DNA from: CAYFJO01 sp964343305 | GTDB taxonomy: Bacteria > Planctomycetota > Planctomycetia > Pirellulales > Pirellulaceae | Length of the DNA stretch: 11,983 nucleotides | Direction of reading: 5' to 3' | Assembly (NCBI GenBank): GCA_964343305.1 | Contig: CAYFJO010000336.1 | Location: forward strand, 1 to 11,983 | Shown: positions 1 through 7,247 of the stretch, in pieces | How positions within the stretch are numbered: the first letter of the stretch is position 1 | Layout: every line of letters begins with the position of its first letter | Position numbers and translations under genes: made by a program | The notes under the pieces: model-generated | The model's database searches: none | What the model was told of the DNA's origin: nothing | Seen by the model: the letters and a program-made list of their open reading frames with translations, nothing else

Positions 1-1124
1 AACCCGCCGCTGAGGTCGGGTCGTGCGTATTTCGAATTCGGGCAATGGAAATTGTACCACGCGCCCATGTCGACCACGATCAAACTGCCGTCGGCGTCTT
101 CCAGCACGTCGGTCGGATGAAAGTCGTAGTTCGTGCTGACGGCAAAGTCGTTGGTCGATGCCTTCCAAGTCGCGCCTGCCGGTTTCAGCTCATGCTTCTG
201 CAACCGATGAACATTGAATTGCGACGTAATCAATACACCCTGTAAGTCTTTGCCAAAGTAATCCGACCGCAACCGGCAAAACCCGCACAACGCCGCTGGA
301 AACGCCGCGCTGAACTGTTCGACCGAACCAAGCTGCGGGCCGGTGTTGGGCAGTTCGCGCACGCGGTCGTCGTGCAGGCTCGGATACCAGCCGCCATCGA
401 TGAAGTGCAGGATCGCGTCACCGGGCGTCTGGTCCATCGTGCCGATCATCGCTCCGCCCGGTAGGAACAACAATTCAACCGGGTTATCAATCCCGCCGCC
501 GCACAGCCACTCGATCTTCGAGCCGTCCGGACGGCACCTCCAGATCAGCGCGGCGCGACCTTCCAGCACGGTGCCTTCCTTCGTCGGAACCTTGTAATCA
601 CGCAAACCGTCGGTCCAGTACAGCCAGCCGTCCGGACCAAAGAACGGCCCATGAACGTCGTGTCCAGTACCGTCATGAGCGAAGCCGCTGACGAGCAGCT
701 CCCGCGTGTCGGCGCGTCCGTCGCCGTCCGTGTCCTCGAACACCCAGATCCCCGGCGGGGACGCAACGTACACTTTGCCCTTGTGCCACAGCACACCGGC
801 GGGAAATATCAGCTTGTCGGCGAACACGGTCCGCTTGTCGAACTTCCCGTCGCTGTCCGTATCTTCCAGCAAGGCAACCTTGCACGGCAGCGACTCTTCC
901 AGTTCCTTCCCGGAAATGTTTTTGCCGCTTCCTTCGGCGACGTACAGACGGCCTGCGTCATCGAAACAGGCGAACATTGGAAACTTCACCAGCGGCGCGC
1001 CAGCGACCTGCTCGATCACCGCTGCTTTCGGCAGTTGAAACGTATCCTCAATCGCACGAGCATCGCCGTGAAGATAACCGAACAGAAAAGGAATCGTGAA
1101 AGCTGTCAGTGCTCGCGTTTTCAT
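1..1124 (-). CDS. Secreted PVC-type membrane-bound dehydrogenase-like protein, N-terminal part (partial, runs off left edge)
   Basis: The frame is open from an ATG at 1124 to the window edge (374 codons, no stop), so the C-terminus lies outside. Residues 1-24 form a signal peptide (MKTR n-region, hydrophobic core TAFTIPFLFGYL, likely cleavage after ARA). Residues from about 30 onward are a beta-propeller of the PVC 'putative membrane-bound dehydrogenase' N-terminal type, with two acidic EF-hand-like loops, DTDSDGKFD (88-96) and DTDGDGRAD (131-139), which are typical calcium-binding loops of this family. The propeller is clearly homologous to that in the divergent gene at 1325. A ribosome binding site, GGAG at 1132-1135, sits 7 nt before the ATG and supports this start. 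Family members usually continue into HEAT repeats and a CxxCH cytochrome c domain; whether this one does cannot be seen. A role as a periplasmic or surface oxidoreductase in breakdown of complex carbon compounds is inferred from the family; the substrate is unknown. Confidence 0.88.
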   Translation of the reverse strand, partial: MKTRALTAFTIPFLFGYLHGDARAIEDTFQLPKAAVIEQVAGAPLVKFPMFACFDDAGRLYVAEGSGKNISGKELEESLPCKVALLEDTDSDGKFDKRTVFADKLIFPAGVLWHKGKVYVASPPGIWVFEDTDGDGRADTRELLVSGFAHDGTGHDVHGPFFGPDGWLYWTDGLRDYKVPTKEGTVLEGRAALIWRCRPDGSKIEWLCGGGIDNPVELLFLPGGAMIGTMDQTPGDAILHFIDGGWYPSLHDDRVRELPNTGPQLGSVEQFSAAFPAALCGFCRLRSDYFGKDLQGVLITSQFNVHRLQKHELKPAGATWKASTNDFAVSTNYDFHPTDVLEDADGSLIVVDMGAWYNFHCPNSKYARPDLSGG

Positions 1125-1324
1125 TTACAATCTCCAAGAATGGAATCATGTCATTCGCGTTCGCAAAAGGTGTATCATATACGCAAATCGACCCTTATTC
1201 GACAGATCGGTGAAGCTGAGGGAATCGAACCGATGAAATACAAATCAAACAACGCCGACAATTCCCGGTATTCTCACTCCTTGATTGATGATCAAGCCGA
1301 CCCAATTCGTTGGCTGACACCGAG
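1125..1324. promoter_or_regulatory. Divergent intergenic region between two PVC-type propeller genes
   Basis: About 200 bp separate the divergent starts at 1124 (minus) and 1325 (plus), so promoters for both genes should lie here. Visible elements are the minus-strand ribosome binding site GGAG (1132-1135), a minus-strand -10-like TATGAT at 1174-1179 within a small dyad GTAT-CAT-ATAC (1173-1183), and no convincing -35 hexamer at the expected spacing. No clear sigma-70 promoter could be assigned for the plus-strand gene, whose ATG also lacks a strong Shine-Dalgarno sequence. The region also contains a 23-nt tRNA-3'-end-like stretch at 1209-1231, listed separately. The regulatory reading rests on position, with only weak motif support. 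Confidence 0.4.
1209..1231 (-). other. tRNA 3'-end-like fragment (possible old attachment-site remnant)
   Basis: Read on the minus strand this stretch is GGTTCGATTCCCTC followed by AGCTTCACC: a TTCGATT T-loop, a CCCTC T-stem 3' strand, then seven bases where the acceptor 3' strand would be. The bases before it (CATC) do not complete a T-stem, and there is no 5' tRNA half, so it is not a functional tRNA. Such 3'-terminal pieces are left when integrative elements insert into and leave tRNA genes. It could also be a chance match to the very common T-arm consensus. It does not match the acceptor sequence of the CAT tRNA at 7034-7108, so it is not the partner attachment site of that tRNA. Confidence 0.25.
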
Positions 1325-4300
1325 ATGAATCAAAACCGATTGAAAACCGTCAGTTTCTTCATTGCCCTAATCGCGTTGGCAGCAAGACATTCTCCAGCAT
1401 CGACCAGCGCCGAAGAACCCTGGATCGATCTGTTCAATGGGCGAACGACGGATGGATGGACCGCACGCGGTGAAGCGGAGATCAAAGTCGTTGAAAATGA
1501 GATTCATCTGACCGCAAAGAAAAACGTCTGGGTCGTCACGGACAGAGCATTCGCCGACTTCATCCTGGAAGCCGAAGTCAAAGTTGCCGGCGGCGACGGT
1601 GTCAATTCCGGCATCGCCTTTCGTTGCCAGGGCGAAAAGGGAAAACCGCGCGGATTTCAGTGCGAGATCGACGCGTCTGGGCGCGCGTGGACCGGTGGCT
1701 TGCACGCCATCGGCGCAGGCTGGATTCATCCGGAAAACGGTAACGATGAAAGTGTTCAAGCGTTTCTTCGACAATCCAAAGGGAGCTTCAAACGAGACGA
1801 TTGGAACGGATTCCGAATTCACTGCCAGGGCGATCGAATTCGCATTTCCGTGAACGGCGTCCTGACGACGGACGTGCGCGATGCGAAATTCCAACGTGGA
1901 TTCATTGGCATTCAGCATCATGGTGGCGGTGGCGTGCATCGGTTTCGTCGCATCCGCGTGAAACCGATTGACACCATCGACTTTAAAGCCGCAATGCCCG
2001 CGATCCTGCCCAAAGAAGGGGATGAGGCGCTGCGGACGTTCAAGACGCGGAGCGGATTTCGGATCGAACAGGTGGCCGCCGAACCGCTCGTCCGTGACCC
2101 GATTGCGATCGCGTTCGACGAGAACGGCCGGATGTTTGTTGTCGAGTTTCCGGAATACAACCATAAGCACGCTGGATGGCAGGTCCAGCGCAGTGGCGTG
2201 GTGCGGATGCTTGAAGACACCGATCAGGACGGCAGATTCGACTGCGGCACGGTTTACGCGGACCAACTCTCTTCGCCCACGGGCGTAGCCTGTTACGACG
2301 GCGGGATACTGGTTGCCGCGGCTCCGGAAATCCTGTTCTGCAAGGACACGGATGGCGACGGCCGAGCGGACGTGCGGAAGGTCCTCTTCACCGGCTTCGG
2401 AATTTCCGAAAATCGTGGTGGTGGTGCGCGGCTGAACTCAATTCGCTGGGGACTGGACCATCGGTTTCATTTGTCGACTAGTTTCTCAGGCGGAGAAGTG
2501 CGGCAAGCAGACGACGAGAAGTCAGACACCGCGTCGCTGCGCAATCGCGGTTTTGCCTTTGATCCGCGGACGCTTGCATTTGAATCAACCAGCGGCAATG
2601 GACAGCATGGCCTGGCGATCGACGACTGGGGCCAACGCTTCACCTGCAACAACAGCGATCCGTTCAAACAGGTGATGTATGAGTCTCGTTATCTCCAACG
2701 CAATCCACACGTGGAAGCGCCGCCCGATTTTCTGAGCATTGCCGCCGGCGGTAAGTTCACGAAGCTGCACCGCATCAGCCGCGTTCAGCCATGGCGAGTT
2801 CTGCGAACACAACTCCGCACAAAGGGGTTATATCGCGGCTCGGACGAAGGCGGTGCGCCGTCGGGGTTCTTCACATCCTCGACGGGCGTGACCGTTTATC
2901 GGGGCGACGCGTGGCCGGAAGAGTACGGCGGCAACATCTTTATCGGCGAAGTTTCGAACAATCTCGTGCATCGCGCGAAGCTGATCCCAAAAGGAATCGA
3001 GTTTGTCGCGCAGCCCGCGGACGACGACGCGGAGTTCCTGGCATCAAGCGATATGTGGTTTCGTCCCGTGGAACTGGCCAACGCGCCGGACGGAACCTTG
3101 TACGTCGTTGATATGTACCGCGAATTGATCGAAACCGCGCTGGCACTGCCGCCGGACGTGCTCAAGCAGCTCAACCATGGTGGCGGCGTCCGGCGCGGCC
3201 GCATCTATCGCATCGTTCCGGAAGGATTCAAGCAGCGTCCGCTGCCGAAACTCGGTGAAGCAACAACTGACCGGTTGGTATCATTGATCGAACACCGCAA
3301 CGGTTGGCATCGAGACACCGCATCGAGGCTTCTCTACGAGCGTCGAGATCGATCGGCCGTCACACCGCTGAGAGCGCTCGCTGGTGAGTCACAGTTGTCC
3401 CAAGGCCGGATGACAGCGCTGTACTGCCTTGATGCGCTCGATGCCTTGGACGCAGAGACTGTCCTGAAGGCACTGGACGATTCATCGGAAGGTGTGCGCG
3501 TCCATGCGGTGCGGCTGGCCGAACAACTTGCGACATCAACGGCCATTCGCGTGAAGTTGATCAGTATGACGGACGATCCAAGTCTGAACGTGCGCTATCA
3601 ATTGGCATTTTCGCTGGGCGAATGTAAATCGCCCGCCGCATTGGCCGCGCTGGCCAAACGTGACGCCGGTGATCGCTGGATCCGATTCGCCGTGCTCACT
3701 TCGCTCAGCGAAGGCGCGGGCCAGGTTTTCGCCATGCTGCTTGAAGACGAAGTGTTCCGTCAAAGCGCCCATGGTCGTGAATTTCTAAACACACTGGCTC
3801 GTCAGATCGGCGCGGCGAATCAAAAGAATGAACTTGCGGCGATTGCGAAAACGATCAACGCCCTTTCCGAGAAGCCGCTGCAGCACGCGATGTTGCGGTC
3901 GTTGATCGAACGACAAGACCGTTCAAATCGAAGGCAAATCCTCGCTAACGCCGGCAGCGGAACGCGGCAGATCCTGGATGAGTTGCTGGCCGACGCGAGA
4001 GTAACAGCCGGTGACCGGACTCTTTCGGCGACGAAGCGTGCCACGGCGATCCGCAGCCTGGGCTTAGACGAGTTCCGCAATGTGCAGACTCTATTCTCCG
4101 ACCTGTTGGACCCGCGCCAACCGCCGACAGTTCAGTCCGCAGCGTTGGAAACGCTCGGCGGCTTCAGCGACGCTGCCGTGGCCGAGCTGGTACTGAAGGT
4201 GTGGCGCGGCTTGAGCCCGCAACTTCGCGCACAGGCCACCGAGACGTTGCTGTCCCGTCGCGTCTGGGTGTCGGCGTTTCTTGACGCCGTGCAGCAAGGC

Positions 4301-6187
4301 AAAGTGGCTCGCGGCGATGTTGATCCCGCGCGGATCGCCTTGCTGAGAAGATACCCCAGCGACGACATCCGCCGGCGCGTGGACGAGCTGTTCCAGGCCG
4401 TGTCCTCTCAGCGTGCCGAAGTAATCAAGCAGTATCAACCAGCGTTGCAATTGACCGGCGATCGCGCACGTGGCAAGGCGGTATTCAAGCAGGTGTGTTC
4501 GAAGTGCCACAAGCTGGAAGGCGTCGGCACGGCGCTCGGCGCGGAGCTGACAGCCATCCGCGACCGTGGACCCGCGGCGCTGTTGTTGAACATCTTGGAT
4601 CCGAATCGGGAAGTGAAGCCAAAGTTCCTGACCTATGTCATTGCAACGAATGACGGCCGAGTGTTGACCGGCATGATCCAGTCAGAAAACGCCAACAGCG
4701 TTGTCCTTCAACGCGCGGATGGCACGTCCGTCGCCGTGCAACGCACCGAGATCGAAGAACTGCGCAGCACGGGCCTGTCGTTCATGGCGGAAGGCCTGGA
4801 AAAGGAACTCAACAAACAAGCGATGGCCGATCTGCTGGAATATCTGGCCAATGCAACGACAGGTTTGCAGGCGAAAGCGACGAAACCATCGTACAAGATC
4901 GCGACGTTTCGCGTGGACATTACCTGCCCGTTGGGACATCCTTTGCTGGCACGCAGGCAGGGTGTCGCCAAATCGATCGCTGACCCACTGTATGCCCACG
5001 GCATCACACTGCTGGGCGCCGGTCGCCCCATCGTTTTGGCAGCCATCGACTGGTGCGAGATTCGCAACGACGCGTACGATCATTGGCGGGATCTTCTAGC
5101 GAAAGCAGCAGATACAACACCCGGGCGTGTGGTGCTGTGCGCAGTGCATCAGCACGATGCCCCGTTGCCCGACATCGGTGCACAGAAACTGCTGGACAAA
5201 GTCGGTTTGACCGGCGAAATGTGCGACCTGGAGTACTACGAACAGACGGGACAACGCATCGCAGCAAGTTTGCGCGACAGCCTTAAACAAACGCGATCCA
5301 TCACGCATCTCGGTCTCGGACAAAGTAAGGTTGATCGCATTGCGTCGAACCGGCGCGTAGTTCTCGATGACGGCACGGTCACCTTTCGCCGCGGAAGCAA
5401 CGGCGGGACCGACCGCATCAATCGAGAGGCGCCGGAAGGTCTGATCGATCCCTGGCTGAAGACGATCAGTTTTTGGGATGGTGATCAGCCCGTGGCAGCA
5501 ATTAGCGCCTATGCAACGCATCCGATGAGCCATTACGGACGGGGAGCTGTCAGCGCCGACTTTGTCGGCCTGGCGCGCGAACTTCGCCGCCGAGATGATG
5601 TATCGGTGCATCAGATGTATGTATCGGGATGCAGCGGAGATGTAACGGCTGGCAAATACAACGATGCGTCTGAGGCTAATCGCGCCGTACTGGCACAACG
5701 TCTCTACAACGCCATGCGGGCAGCCTGGAAATCGACCAGGAGAGTTCCAATCCGGCACATTGCACTTCGGCGGGCGCAACTCGATCTGGAATTTCGCAAG
5801 ACGGCTGAATTCACGGAAGCGGCGATGCAGCGCGTGCTGAATGACAAAACTGCCAGCAACAAAGCGCGAGTGGCGGCGGCGATGGGGCTTAGCACGCGCC
5901 AGCGCATCGAGGCAGGCCGCGCAATTGACATGCCCTGTATCGACTTCGGTCCAGCACAAATCGTGCTTTTTCCTGGTGAATCATTTGTGGGCTACCAGAT
6001 TCTCGCCCAGAAAATGCGGCCCGATTCTTTTGTGATGTCAATTGGATATGGCCAGTGCTGGCCCGGTTATCTGCCAACAGAGTCGGCATTCGAAGACAAA
6101 TTCGACGGTCATTGGTTGTGGGTCGCACCAGGTGCGGAAGCACGTATCACAGCAGCACTTCAACATGTACTGCTGGCCAGCGAGTGA
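1325..6187 (+). CDS. Multidomain secreted protein: DUF1080 + PVC dehydrogenase propeller + HEAT + cytochrome c + neutral-ceramidase-like hydrolase
   Basis: The start ATG at 1325 gives a good signal peptide (MNQNRLK, then TVSFFIALIALAA, probable cleavage STSA|EEP at 29/30); an in-frame TTG at 1310 is possible but lacks a ribosome site. Of 1620 residues, about 30-214 form a DUF1080/3-keto-disaccharide hydrolase-type domain (WIDLFNG, GFIGIQ). Residues 235-635 are a PVC-type propeller with calcium-type loops DTDQDGRFD (298-306) and DTDGDGRAD (341-349). Residues 645-1030 are helical HEAT-like repeats. Residues 1045-1185 are a cytochrome c domain with CSKCH (1058-1062). From about 1188 to the end is a neutral/alkaline-ceramidase-like domain: HQH (H1275, H1277), ATHP (H1399), PGE (E1552) and PGYLPT (Y1582) match the family's zinc-site order. 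The frame shows no break. A combined sugar-binding, redox and amidase/ester-hydrolase role outside the cytoplasmic membrane is inferred; the substrate is unknown. The ceramidase-like domain, usually a separate protein, is the least expected part. Confidence 0.9.
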   Translation: MNQNRLKTVSFFIALIALAARHSPASTSAEEPWIDLFNGRTTDGWTARGEAEIKVVENEIHLTAKKNVWVVTDRAFADFILEAEVKVAGGDGVNSGIAFRCQGEKGKPRGFQCEIDASGRAWTGGLHAIGAGWIHPENGNDESVQAFLRQSKGSFKRDDWNGFRIHCQGDRIRISVNGVLTTDVRDAKFQRGFIGIQHHGGGGVHRFRRIRVKPIDTIDFKAAMPAILPKEGDEALRTFKTRSGFRIEQVAAEPLVRDPIAIAFDENGRMFVVEFPEYNHKHAGWQVQRSGVVRMLEDTDQDGRFDCGTVYADQLSSPTGVACYDGGILVAAAPEILFCKDTDGDGRADVRKVLFTGFGISENRGGGARLNSIRWGLDHRFHLSTSFSGGEVRQADDEKSDTASLRNRGFAFDPRTLAFESTSGNGQHGLAIDDWGQRFTCNNSDPFKQVMYESRYLQRNPHVEAPPDFLSIAAGGKFTKLHRISRVQPWRVLRTQLRTKGLYRGSDEGGAPSGFFTSSTGVTVYRGDAWPEEYGGNIFIGEVSNNLVHRAKLIPKGIEFVAQPADDDAEFLASSDMWFRPVELANAPDGTLYVVDMYRELIETALALPPDVLKQLNHGGGVRRGRIYRIVPEGFKQRPLPKLGEATTDRLVSLIEHRNGWHRDTASRLLYERRDRSAVTPLRALAGESQLSQGRMTALYCLDALDALDAETVLKALDDSSEGVRVHAVRLAEQLATSTAIRVKLISMTDDPSLNVRYQLAFSLGECKSPAALAALAKRDAGDRWIRFAVLTSLSEGAGQVFAMLLEDEVFRQSAHGREFLNTLARQIGAANQKNELAAIAKTINALSEKPLQHAMLRSLIERQDRSNRRQILANAGSGTRQILDELLADARVTAGDRTLSATKRATAIRSLGLDEFRNVQTLFSDLLDPRQPPTVQSAALETLGGFSDAAVAELVLKVWRGLSPQLRAQATETLLSRRVWVSAFLDAVQQGKVARGDVDPARIALLRRYPSDDIRRRVDELFQAVSSQRAEVIKQYQPALQLTGDRARGKAVFKQVCSKCHKLEGVGTALGAELTAIRDRGPAALLLNILDPNREVKPKFLTYVIATNDGRVLTGMIQSENANSVVLQRADGTSVAVQRTEIEELRSTGLSFMAEGLEKELNKQAMADLLEYLANATTGLQAKATKPSYKIATFRVDITCPLGHPLLARRQGVAKSIADPLYAHGITLLGAGRPIVLAAIDWCEIRNDAYDHWRDLLAKAADTTPGRVVLCAVHQHDAPLPDIGAQKLLDKVGLTGEMCDLEYYEQTGQRIAASLRDSLKQTRSITHLGLGQSKVDRIASNRRVVLDDGTVTFRRGSNGGTDRINREAPEGLIDPWLKTISFWDGDQPVAAISAYATHPMSHYGRGAVSADFVGLARELRRRDDVSVHQMYVSGCSGDVTAGKYNDASEANRAVLAQRLYNAMRAAWKSTRRVPIRHIALRRAQLDLEFRKTAEFTEAAMQRVLNDKTASNKARVAAAMGLSTRQRIEAGRAIDMPCIDFGPAQIVLFPGESFVGYQILAQKMRPDSFVMSIGYGQCWPGYLPTESAFEDKFDGHWLWVAPGAEARITAALQHVLLASE

Positions 6188-6306
6188 ACGTATCACAAAG
6201 TACCTGTATGGACTAGCCGAGTGGCTTTGTAGATTCGTCTGTGGTGTCGCAGAAGTTGGTTATTTGTGGCGGATTTCGCCCGGATTCGGCGCTCTTGCCC
6301 TTCGGT

Positions 6307-6340
6307 TGTTCAAAAACCGAATTTTGATGTTTGATGAACA
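6307..6340. repeat. Imperfect inverted repeat downstream of the fusion gene
   Basis: Outer arms TGTTCA (6307-6312) and TGAACA (6335-6340) are exact reverse complements. A second possible pairing, TCAAAA (6310-6315) with TTTTGA (6322-6327), competes inside it. It lies about 120 bp after the stop of the plus-strand fusion gene, between convergent genes, so it could act in termination, but no T-run follows on either strand. The stems are A+T-rich and short, so a chance origin is possible. Confidence 0.3.
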
Positions 6341-6404
6341 GCCCGAGAGTCATTCACAAATTCGACGCATTGTCACGTTCAAGAGCATTTGTATTCCGAG
6401 ATAT

Positions 6405-6418
6405 AGAGCTCGCGCTCT
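6405..6418 (-). terminator. Short hairpin with GNRA-type loop just after the small minus-strand gene
   Basis: AGAGC (6405-6409) and GCTCT (6414-6418) pair around a four-base loop that reads GCGA on the minus strand, a stable GNRA tetraloop. It begins 7 bp beyond the stop codon of the minus-strand gene ending at 6425, a normal place for an intrinsic terminator. The sequence that follows on that strand is ATATCTC, not a clear T-run, so its strength as a terminator is doubtful. Confidence 0.3.
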
Positions 6419-6424
6419 CAGCCC

Positions 6425-6673
6425 TTAATCGTCGTCCAGTAGGTCAATAAGCCAAAGTGCGCCGAAAAACGTAATCCAACCTTTGAGTGAATTCAGCTCG
6501 TCGTGCGTTTGTTTTGATCTGTTCCTTGTCTCACCTAGTTCGTTTTGAAGCTTTTCTAACGGAGTTTCTTTATCGGTGCACGCATCAGTTGTTGCCGTCG
6601 TGGCGGGTTCTGTGTCGCCGATAAACCACTTGGTTATGTCCGTTTCGTGTATACGCTGATCTAGCTCCTTCAT
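6425..6673 (-). CDS. Hypothetical small protein with C-terminal membrane segment
   Basis: The 82-residue protein has an ATG at 6673 and a TAA at 6425. I do not recognise the family. It has a polar, charged N-terminal part rich in Thr and Glu, a heptad-like helical stretch around residues 38-63 (LEKLQNELGETRNRSKQ), then one hydrophobic segment, WITFFGALWLIDLL (about 66-79), and an acidic DDD end. This resembles a small single-pass protein with a cytoplasmic coiled coil, or a phage or plasmid accessory protein. The ribosome site is weak (GAG about 7 nt upstream). It lies in an A+T-richer patch next to a recombinase remnant, so it may be cargo of a decayed integrative element. The segregation of charged, coiled and hydrophobic parts argues for a real gene, but it could still be a chance frame. 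Confidence 0.5.
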   Translation of the reverse strand: MKELDQRIHETDITKWFIGDTEPATTATTDACTDKETPLEKLQNELGETRNRSKQTHDELNSLKGWITFFGALWLIDLLDDD

Positions 6674-6698
6674 TGTGATCTCGATTAGGCCTTCTATC

Positions 6699-7088
6699 GG
6701 GCCAAAGCTGGCTCAAACACTCGCGCGGCACAGTGACATGAAACTGACGATGAACATCTACACACATGTTGAAATGGATGAGCGAGCCAGCGCGATCAAT
6801 GGCCTTCCGACTCCCCCGTTGCTTCAGTCCCTAACGTCACCAGAGACCCCAGATGTCCATCCGTTTGTACAAGGGTTTGCCAAAAATCCGGCGTTGGATG
6901 ACGCAGACTGTCGCTTGACGGCACAAAGCGACCAAACCCAAGACGGCGAACACACGGATGAAGACACAAAGAAACCCTTGGAAAACCAAGAGTTTGACAC
7001 GCCATGTCTTCTCTTGTCACTATGTGACGCGAGTAGCGGAGGAGGGACTCGAACCCCCGACACGCGGATTATGATTCCGCTGCTCTGA
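6699..7088 (+). pseudogene. C-terminal remnant of a tyrosine recombinase (phage-type integrase)
   Basis: The frame contains PKLAQTLARHSDMKLTMNIY, then THVE: the LARHSD box with its conserved His (codon 6729-6731) and the nucleophile Tyr in NIYTHV (codon 6759-6761) that close the catalytic domain of tyrosine recombinases. Everything upstream (core-binding domain and the Arg, Lys and HxxR residues) is missing; homology stops near 6699 and an in-frame TGA lies at 6657-6659, so the fragment cannot be active. A low-complexity polar tail follows and the frame ends at 7088, reading 55 nt antisense into the tRNA gene, which produces the tail GGGTRTPDTRIMIPLL. Position and orientation, pointing at the 3' end of a tRNA, fit an element integrated there. 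An alternative GTG at 6675 would only start a truncated product. Confidence 0.75.
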
Positions 7089-7108
7089 ACCGACTGAGCT
7101 ACTCCGCC
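7034..7108 (-). tRNA. tRNA with CAT anticodon (elongator Met, or Ile2 if modified to lysidine)
   Basis: The 75-nt gene folds fully: acceptor GGCGGAG with CTCCGCT (pair 1-72 is G-U), TA at 8-9, D-stem GCTC/GAGC with a GG-containing loop, anticodon stem GCGGA/TCCGC around loop ATCATAA (anticodon CAT), a 5-nt variable loop GTGTC, T-stem GGGGG/CCCTC around TTCGAGT, and discriminator A. No CCA is encoded. It is not an initiator tRNA: the anticodon stem lacks the three G-C pairs next to the loop, and D-stem pair 11-24 is C-G. CAT occurs in elongator Met and in the AUA-reading Ile2, and the sequence alone does not separate them; Met is the default call. The 3' half is overlapped in antisense by the recombinase remnant. 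Confidence 0.93.
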
Positions 7109-7173
7109 GTATGCTCGTTCTACACCGTTCGCCCGCGTCCAATCGTTGCGGTGCATAACATCAACATCGTGAA

Positions 7174-7201
7174 ATAATATCGGATATTCGCGCTCCGGCA
7201 A
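7174..7201 (-). promoter_or_regulatory. Candidate sigma-70-type promoter for the tRNA
   Basis: On the minus strand, TTGCCG (7201-7196) and TATTAT (7179-7174) are separated by 16 bp, matching the -35 and -10 consensus at 4/6 and 5/6 positions. Transcription would begin near 7167, about 60 nt before the tRNA 5' end at 7108, a plausible leader to be removed by RNase P. Promoters in Planctomycetes are poorly defined, so this is a motif-based proposal. The tRNA might also be reached by read-through from the operon ending at 7248. Confidence 0.35.
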
Positions 7202-7247
7202 ACCGCCCCGATCTCTTTCGTCGAGATTTGTCGATCGCGACGGGTAT

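Noticed and set aside
651..1328. Plus-strand 225-residue open frame over the partial gene at the left edge
   Set aside because: It lies opposite the well-supported minus-strand propeller gene, has no recognisable domain and reflects the codon bias of the opposite strand.
1367..2266. Minus-strand 299-residue open frame, and the similar 287-residue frame at 5096-5959
   Set aside because: Both are antisense to recognised domains (DUF1080/propeller and ceramidase-like) of the large plus-strand gene and encode no recognisable motif.
6042..6428. Plus-strand 128-residue open frame overlapping the end of the fusion gene
   Set aside because: The first half is out of frame within a conserved domain and the second half has no family signature or ribosome site.
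6699..7088. Reading this as a functional integrase gene starting at GTG 6675
   Set aside because: Only the last catalytic box is present; the Arg, Lys and HxxR residues and the DNA-binding domain are missing, so it is a remnant.
7211..7227. Possible terminator hairpin (ATCTC/GAGAT) after the YhaN-like gene
   Set aside because: The stem is only 5 bp, competes with another pairing (CGATC/GATCG) and is followed by a G-rich stretch, not a T-run.
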